Assembly (NCBI GenBank): GCA_045105475.1
Contig: JBGCDP010000341.1
Coordinates: 1 to 11,554, forward strand
Source of the DNA: WTJY01 sp045105475
GTDB taxonomy: Bacteria > Chloroflexota > Anaerolineae > Promineifilales > Promineifilaceae
Direction of reading: 5' to 3'
DNA length: 11,554 nt
Below, piece by piece: positions 7,741 through 11,554 of this stretch (positions within the stretch are counted from its first letter, which is position 1; every line of letters starts with the position of its first letter). The position numbers and the translations under genes are program-made. Below the pieces are notes generated by a model. That model was given only the letters and a program-made list of their open reading frames with translations. It did no database searches and was not told the DNA's origin.

Positions 7741-7809
7741 TTAACAAGAATGAAGGTCCTTGTTAAGATGGAACAAGCCAATAAAGTTACTGGCATGAAC
7801 TGCTGACAA
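7741..7809 (-). promoter_or_regulatory. Candidate promoter and leader inverted repeat for the receiver-roadblock gene
   Basis: On the minus strand TTGTCA (complement of 7804-7809) and TTTATT (7780-7785) form a -35/-10 pair spaced by 18 nt. Transcription would start near 7773, giving a leader of about 87 nt. Just inside that leader is an inverted repeat with perfect 8-bp arms, TTAACAAG at 7741-7748 and CTTGTTAA at 7759-7766, around a 10-nt centre. It could be an operator or an RNA hairpin. Both calls are pattern matches only. Confidence 0.35.
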
Positions 7810-7985
7810 TTATTTAGTTTTAACCAAAAAATGGTTTGCAGAGCTACTAAAAAAGCAACTGAATTTAAAAATAAAATTCCCTCGGCACAAGGGCAATCAC
7901 TCATGTGATAGAGATATCATACGAATGGTGGCTTACGGAAATTCTGTATAAAAATGGGGTAGGCTAAGACATCGGTCCTAACTGC

Positions 7986-8018
7986 AAAAACAGTTGAAAC
8001 TATAGTTTCAACTGTTTT
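7986..8018 (-). terminator. Perfect 32-bp palindrome, terminator of the hydrolase gene
   Basis: Positions 7987-8002 and 8003-8018 are exact reverse complements, giving a 16+16 palindrome with no spacer (centre CTATAG). Its ends are AAAA and TTTT. As RNA on the minus strand it forms a long stem ending in five U (7990-7986), 127 nt after the hydrolase stop. It probably isolates the hydrolase transcript from the downstream receiver-roadblock promoter. Being symmetrical it could also act on plus-strand transcripts. The low G+C of the stem leaves room for another role, such as a protein-binding site. Confidence 0.7.
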
Positions 8019-8144
8019 AAAAAACTGATTGTTGAATCAGCTGTCTTGAGTAGTAAGCTCGTTGCCGGATGATGTTGGCGAAACATTTTTAGAGAAAATC
8101 GCCTCGTAACCGCCTCTGGGCAAGAATATAAGGCAAACGTTATC

Positions 8145-8984
8145 TTAAAAACAACTCTGTAGAAATGGTAGAGCATGCTGTAAAAATGCTTCTGGCTGTT
8201 CTTCTTGTACATATAAACGTGACTTCTTAATCACCTTGAACTCTGCTCCTGCACCAAATTCGTTCGCCATCGGCCGCCCTTTATTTAGCGGAAAAATGAC
8301 ATCGTTTGCTCCCCAGATCAGTTGTACAGGTGCTTTGATCCGGCCGTGTATTTCCGTCAACTGATCCAGAAAATCCCAGTCCCAACCATAAATCAGTTGC
8401 ATCTGCCCATTCAATACTTTCTTATCTTGGTAGAGCGGCCGGATATAAAGATCACCAAATTCACCTTCAAATTGCTCAAGATCATAAAACATCCCTTTGC
8501 CAAAATACTTGGATAAGCGAAACAGTCGAATTCGAAGCAACAGACGCATTAAGAAACTGGCTCCTGGTAACTTGGCTGAATTGACCAGCAGTTTGAGCGT
8601 AGGTGAATAGTGACGTGGAATATCCGTATTGCTGAGCACCAACCCGCGCACCCGATCTGGGTCATTCGCGGCCAGGTGGCGAGCAAACACCCCGCCACTG
8701 TCATGGGCAACCAAGGCATAGCTCGATAAGTTCAATGCATCAACTACTTCGCGTAATGTGTGGCAATGCGCTTCTATGCCAATCGGTGTCTGATCATCCC
8801 AAATCGTTTCACCTACACCTGGGAGATCGATCAAATGACAGGTGAAATGCTTTGATAGTTCAGGCACGATATGGCGATAGGTTCTTGAGTCAAGCGGCCA
8901 GCCATGCACAAAAACGAGATCAGGACCGTTGCCCACAGCTTTGTGGGCGATCCGGGAATGTTTTAAGTCGATAAAATTTGTCAT
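8145..8984 (-). CDS. Alpha/beta hydrolase, Asp-nucleophile type, catalytic His missing
   Basis: A 279-residue soluble alpha/beta-fold hydrolase related to epoxide hydrolases and haloacid/haloalkane dehalogenases. The oxyanion loop is HGWP at residues 27-30, as in epoxide hydrolases. The nucleophile elbow AHDSGG at 93-98 places Asp95 as nucleophile, a cap region rich in Leu and Arg spans ~125-205, and WGANDVIFP at 224-232 carries a plausible acid. The usual C-terminal GHF-x-QEEQPE motif reads SRLYVQEEQPE at 255-265, so Leu257 stands where the catalytic His should be. The frame is otherwise intact and of normal length. The product may be inactive as a hydrolase, or a variant with another function. 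The ATG at 8984 has only a G-run before it. It diverges from an XRE/MmyB regulator with a shared operator-like site, so regulation by that neighbour is likely. Substrate unknown. Confidence 0.82.
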   Translation of the reverse strand: MTNFIDLKHSRIAHKAVGNGPDLVFVHGWPLDSRTYRHIVPELSKHFTCHLIDLPGVGETIWDDQTPIGIEAHCHTLREVVDALNLSSYALVAHDSGGVFARHLAANDPDRVRGLVLSNTDIPRHYSPTLKLLVNSAKLPGASFLMRLLLRIRLFRLSKYFGKGMFYDLEQFEGEFGDLYIRPLYQDKKVLNGQMQLIYGWDWDFLDQLTEIHGRIKAPVQLIWGANDVIFPLNKGRPMANEFGAGAEFKVIKKSRLYVQEEQPEAFLQHALPFLQSCF

Positions 8985-8990
8985 GCCCCC

Positions 8991-9064
8991 ATCTTAAAAA
9001 CCGGCCGACGGCGACGCAATTACCTCTGGAGGTAAGCGACACAAGAAACGTTATCTTTTATACT
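8991..9064. promoter_or_regulatory. Divergent promoter pair with central operator-like inverted repeat
   Basis: The inverted repeat TTACCTC-TG-GAGGTAA (9020-9035) has perfect 7-bp arms. Immediately left of it, the minus-strand pair TTGCGT (9014-9019) and TAAGAT (8991-8996), spaced by 17, would drive the hydrolase. Immediately right, GCGACA (9036-9041) and TATACT (9059-9064), spaced by 17, would drive the regulator gene. The repeat exactly fills the space between the two -35 boxes. Both predicted starts fall within a few nt of the start codons (8984 and 9074), implying leaderless or nearly leaderless mRNAs; neither gene has a good Shine-Dalgarno site. The likely binder is the adjacent XRE/MmyB protein. 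The -35 boxes are weak matches. Confidence 0.5.
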
Positions 9065-9073
9065 GCACAAACT

Positions 9074-9880
9074 ATGACAAAAAACAGTGGCCTTTTTCCA
9101 GCTCTACTTAAATATTGGCGCCGACAGCGGGGGATGAGTCAGCTCGATTTAGCACTCGCGGCCGATGTGTCGTCTCGTCACGTCAGCTTTCTCGAAACCG
9201 GCCGGGCCCAACCGGGGGAAGATATGGTTCTGCGCCTAGCGGCAACCCTGGACGTCCCATTGCGCAATCAAAACGAAATGCTGCGGGCGGCCGATTTCCC
9301 CGAACGGTTCACCGCCCCAGCGCTAGATAGTGAACTTGATCCGGCCATCAAGCGGGCCATCGACCTAATGATGGCCCAGCACGATCCGTTTCCGATTATG
9401 ATCATGAATCAAAGCTATGATATTGTGCGTACCAACAATGTAGCTCTACAGCTCCTGTCCGCTTTTGTTATAGACCCCACAGCAATCACCTACCCGATGA
9501 ACCCCTATCGCTTTTTGTTTGATCCAAAATTGGCCCGGTCGGCCGTCGTTGATTGGAAACCGACAGCCCGCTCGTTGCTGTCACGACTCCATCGTGAGGC
9601 ACTGCACCGGCCGGAACAGCCAGCTTTACGCGAGTTGGTTGATGAGATGCTGAGCTACCCCGATATCCCGGCCGAATGGCGTCAGCCTGACTTTAGCGTG
9701 CCCGATGGGGCTGCTTATAACGTACGCTTTCGAAATGAGCAGATGGAAATCGCATTCCTCACGACAATCACAACGTTTAGTGCGCCCAGCAACATCACGC
9801 TTGAAGAGCTACGGATTGAGAGCTACTTCCCGCTTGATGAACAGACAGAGGAAATTTGCCGTTCTTTTGAAAATGGATAA
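9074..9880 (+). CDS. XRE-family regulator with MmyB-like ligand-binding domain
   Basis: A 268-residue one-component transcription regulator. Residues ~8-65 form a Cro/C1-type helix-turn-helix, with LLKYWRRQRGMSQLDLALAADVSSRHVSFLETGRAQPGEDMVLRLAATLDVPL-like order: the recognition region is VSSRHVSFLETGR at 32-44. Residues ~95-260 match the MmyB-like domain, with DPFPIMIMNQSYDIVRTN (the usual aromatic/Asn-rich strand), the MNPYRFLFDP segment and a C-terminal ITLEELRIESYFP strand. That domain is thought to bind small hydrophobic ligands. The frame is open from 8978, but the ATG at 9074 lies directly before the helix-turn-helix and just after a TATACT box; no Shine-Dalgarno site is present. It is divergent from the hydrolase, the usual layout for a regulator and its target. 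It contains six CGGCCG copies. Ligand unknown. Confidence 0.9.
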   Translation: MTKNSGLFPALLKYWRRQRGMSQLDLALAADVSSRHVSFLETGRAQPGEDMVLRLAATLDVPLRNQNEMLRAADFPERFTAPALDSELDPAIKRAIDLMMAQHDPFPIMIMNQSYDIVRTNNVALQLLSAFVIDPTAITYPMNPYRFLFDPKLARSAVVDWKPTARSLLSRLHREALHRPEQPALRELVDEMLSYPDIPAEWRQPDFSVPDGAAYNVRFRNEQMEIAFLTTITTFSAPSNITLEELRIESYFPLDEQTEEICRSFENG

Positions 9881-9974
9881 TTTCTTCACTAAATAAAGAA
9901 AAGGTTTAAGTTGTCGGTGAGTTCTGGGAAGAGATGGTTCAAGAGTAAAAATGTGCTCAATCGCCACCAAAAGG

Positions 9975-10004
9975 TCGTCATGCAGCCTTCCAATCGGCCA
10001 GATG
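9975..10004 (+). repeat. Copy B of a 30-nt repeat (intergenic)
   Basis: Matches 3398-3427 within ansA at 27 of 30 positions in the same orientation; the differences are at 9978, 9991 and 10000. It lies between the convergent regulator and histidine-kinase genes, ending 5 nt before the kinase stop codon. Translated in the corresponding frame it gives the same MQPSNRPD as ansA. The similarity does not continue on either side. Confidence 0.6.
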
Positions 10005-10009
10005 CATTC

Positions 10010-11554
10010 TTACTGCACGATTGCTCTCAAGTTGATTGTGAAATAAAAGGTCGATCCGACTTGTTCCTTGCTTTCCACCCAAATCGTTCCACCCATCAAC
10101 TTTACTAATCTTTCAGTAATAGCCAGCCCCAAGCCTGTCCCTCCAAAACTTCGCGATATCGATTCGTCTGCTTGAGAAAAGATTTTGAAAATCGCATCAA
10201 TTCTCTCCGCCGGAATACCTATCCCTGTATCTTTAACTCTGAAACAAAGTAAATAGCGGCCATTTTCGGCCGGCTGACTATCGACATTCAAAGACACGGA
10301 ACCTTCTCTAGTAAATTTCAACCCGTTACTAATTAAATTTAACAAGATTTGCCTGAGGCGTATGCTATCGCCTTCAAAATAATTTGAAGGAAGCTCCCCC
10401 ACTTTATAAGTCAAATCGATCCCTTTACTTCTTGCTTCATAATAAAGAAGATCGAATGTACTAGAAATGCATCCGATTAAGTTAAATGGGGCCTCGGTTA
10501 AAACAACTTTATCAACTTCAAGCTTTGAGAGATCGAGAATATCATCGATTAGCACAAGTAAGTGACGGCCCGATTGCAAAATACGAGTCACTTCTTCTTC
10601 AGTTTCTGAATCAATATGATTTTCTTCTTCAGCTACTTCCAAGATTGATTCGCTATACCCAATGATCGCATTTAATGGAGTCCGCATTTCGTGACTCATA
10701 TTGGCTAAAAAGCTGTTTTTTGCATGGCTGGCGATAACGGCTTGCTCAGTTTTTAATTCAAGCCTGTCCATGACCCGATTGTATTTGACTGCGATTTGTC
10801 CCACAGTCGTAAACGGCTCCTCTGGCACTCTCAACGTGACATCTGCATTTTCGCTTTGAATATCCATCGTTCTGAATAGGTGAAACAATTCACTAGAAGC
10901 GTTATGCTCAGAGATATTAAGGCCTATATGCTCCTCATCATGAGGTACCCGCAACGGATAGGCTCTATTGATAAACCAAAAGAGCAAATAGCTTAAGCCA
11001 AACGCCCAGACCGCGCAGGCAACAATGCCTAATAGCTGGACGAAGATAAATTCTAGCCGGCCTAATTCGGTTCCAATTAGGGCTCTGTTTCCTAACAGCC
11101 CCACGGCAAAGGTTCCCCAAACACCAGCAGCCAAGTGAACAGGAACAGCACCAACAGCGTCATCTATCTTCCAATGGGCTAAAAGTCTGTCGGCATTCAA
11201 CATGACAAGGCTACCGACTGAGCCAACTAGGATGGCGGCCGCAGTTGAAAACCCATTTACGCCACCCGTTACAGCCACTAGGCCAGCTAAGAGACCGTTG
11301 ATAAGATGACCAGCATCTATCTTGCCAGTTAGTGAAAGTTCAACAAGGATAACGGTAGAAAGACCACTAGCTCCAGCCAAGATCGTATTAAGCAGAATTT
11401 TGGGTAGACTGGAATCAAACGCTAAGTGACTGCCTCCGTTAAAGCCCATCCAACCGATATAGAGAATAAAACTGCCAAGCGCAGCAAGTGGGACGCTGGC
11501 TCCATGAATCTCGTGAGATAAGCCATCATCTGAAAATCGGCCGGTTCGTGGACC
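10010..11554 (-). CDS. Ammonium transporter - histidine kinase fusion (5' end outside window)
   Basis: Probable membrane sensor for ammonium. The frame runs open to the window edge, giving 514 residues without the start. Residues 1 to ~200 are the second half of an Amt/Rh channel: GPRTGRFSDDG at 1-11, LAALGSFILYIGWMGFNGGS at 23-42, further hydrophobic helices, IDDAVGAVPVHLAAGVWGT at 130-148 with the pore His, and a last helix around 170-196. The Amt tail (HIGLNISEHNASS) continues into a linker with EPFTTVGQIAVKYNRVMDR, then a kinase core. The core has the H-box SHEMRTPLNAI with His288, the N-box LLNLISNGLKFT, G1 DTGIGIP, F-box FKIFSQAD and G2 GGTGLGLA. The product ends about 20 residues after the ATPase domain, with no attached receiver. 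Amt-histidine-kinase fusions are known (for example Amt5 of Kuenenia, an ammonium sensor kinase). No cognate response regulator is in the window. Confidence 0.93.
   Translation of the reverse strand, partial: GPRTGRFSDDGLSHEIHGASVPLAALGSFILYIGWMGFNGGSHLAFDSSLPKILLNTILAGASGLSTVILVELSLTGKIDAGHLINGLLAGLVAVTGGVNGFSTAAAILVGSVGSLVMLNADRLLAHWKIDDAVGAVPVHLAAGVWGTFAVGLLGNRALIGTELGRLEFIFVQLLGIVACAVWAFGLSYLLFWFINRAYPLRVPHDEEHIGLNISEHNASSELFHLFRTMDIQSENADVTLRVPEEPFTTVGQIAVKYNRVMDRLELKTEQAVIASHAKNSFLANMSHEMRTPLNAIIGYSESILEVAEEENHIDSETEEEVTRILQSGRHLLVLIDDILDLSKLEVDKVVLTEAPFNLIGCISSTFDLLYYEARSKGIDLTYKVGELPSNYFEGDSIRLRQILLNLISNGLKFTREGSVSLNVDSQPAENGRYLLCFRVKDTGIGIPAERIDAIFKIFSQADESISRSFGGTGLGLAITERLVKLMGGTIWVESKEQVGSTFYFTINLRAIVQ

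Larger units (their letters stand above)
7687..8144. other. Gene-free intergenic region, 458 nt
   Basis: Lies upstream of the receiver-roadblock gene and downstream of the hydrolase, both minus strand. It is A+T-rich, contains no CGGCCG palindrome, and has no open frame that looks like a gene. It holds a candidate promoter and inverted repeat near 7741-7809 and a perfect palindromic terminator at 7987-8018. Two very short inverted repeats lie at 7896-7909 (ATCAC/GTGAT) and 7906-7919 (TGATA/TATCA). The stretch 8019-8144 appears to be the untranslated tail of the hydrolase transcript. Confidence 0.7.
658..11543. repeat. Highly iterated palindrome CGGCCG (41 copies)
   Basis: The 6-bp palindrome CGGCCG occurs 41 times over this span, about once per 280 bp of the window. 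Chance expectation at equal base use is about 2.8, and lower at moderate G+C. Copies occur in all nine genes and in three intergenic regions (2406, 5323, 9002). Of 38 coding copies, 25 sit as NCG-GCC-GNN, 8 as NNC-GGC-CGN and 5 as CGG-CCG, so no single amino-acid pair explains them. Flanking bases are not conserved. Other G+C-only palindromes I looked for (CCGCGG, GGGCCC, GGCGCC, GCCGGC) occur about zero to five times each. Confidence 0.85.

Noticed and set aside
8000..8212. 70-codon minus-strand frame overlapping the hydrolase 3' end, considered as a frameshifted tail carrying the missing His
   Set aside because: The hydrolase frame continues through the normal QEEQPE motif to a normal-length C-terminus, so the His loss is a substitution, not a frameshift; the other frame shows no hydrolase-like sequence.
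9028..9033. GGAGGT resembling a perfect Shine-Dalgarno site upstream of the XRE regulator
   Set aside because: It is about 40 nt before the ATG, no start codon lies at the right distance, and the bases are fully explained as one arm of the inverted repeat.
9911..10108. 65-codon plus-strand frame containing repeat copy B
   Set aside because: It overlaps the end of the histidine-kinase gene in antisense, and apart from the repeated MQPSNRPD stretch it has no similarity to asparaginase or another family.

Overview
The window looks like the chromosome of an environmental bacterium of moderate G+C content. It carries nine protein genes (one cut by the right edge), and I saw no rRNA, tRNA, CRISPR array or insertion sequence. 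Lineage cannot be fixed from sequence alone. Three things hint at a relative of the Cyanobacteriota (for example the non-photosynthetic Vampirovibrionia/Melainabacteria) or possibly Chloroflexota: few clear Shine-Dalgarno sites, a MglA GTPase surrounded by roadblock/LC7 and DUF4388 proteins, and a strongly over-used DNA palindrome reminiscent of cyanobacterial HIP1. I hold this placement with low confidence.

Layout. On the left, a class I PPK2 polyphosphate kinase (29-928, minus) lies downstream of an RlmI-type 23S rRNA cytosine methyltransferase (1075-2316, minus). Divergent from it is a tight pair, homoserine kinase thrB (2430-3344) and cytoplasmic type I L-asparaginase ansA (3358-4389). 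Both touch aspartate-family metabolism: asparaginase releases aspartate, and ThrB commits homoserine to threonine. A strong bidirectional hairpin terminator (4388-4444) separates this pair from the next block, which converges on it.

The central block (4474-7686, minus) is the most interesting. In transcription order it encodes a degenerate receiver domain fused to a roadblock domain, a MglA-type small GTPase, a stand-alone roadblock protein (MglB-like), and a DUF4388-roadblock fusion. This resembles a GTPase switch with three different roadblock partners, such as controls cell polarity or motility in Myxococcus, but here with a phosphorylation-incompetent receiver. A perfect 32-bp palindrome (7987-8018) closes off the next gene.

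On the right, an alpha/beta hydrolase with an Asp nucleophile but no recognisable catalytic His (8145-8984, minus) diverges from an XRE/MmyB-type regulator (9074-9880, plus). An inverted repeat sits exactly between the two predicted -35 boxes. The last gene (10010 to the right edge, minus) is an ammonium transporter fused to a histidine kinase, a probable ammonium sensor, with its N-terminus outside the window.

Across the whole window the palindrome CGGCCG occurs 41 times, in all reading frames and in intergenic DNA, where about two or three would be expected by chance.
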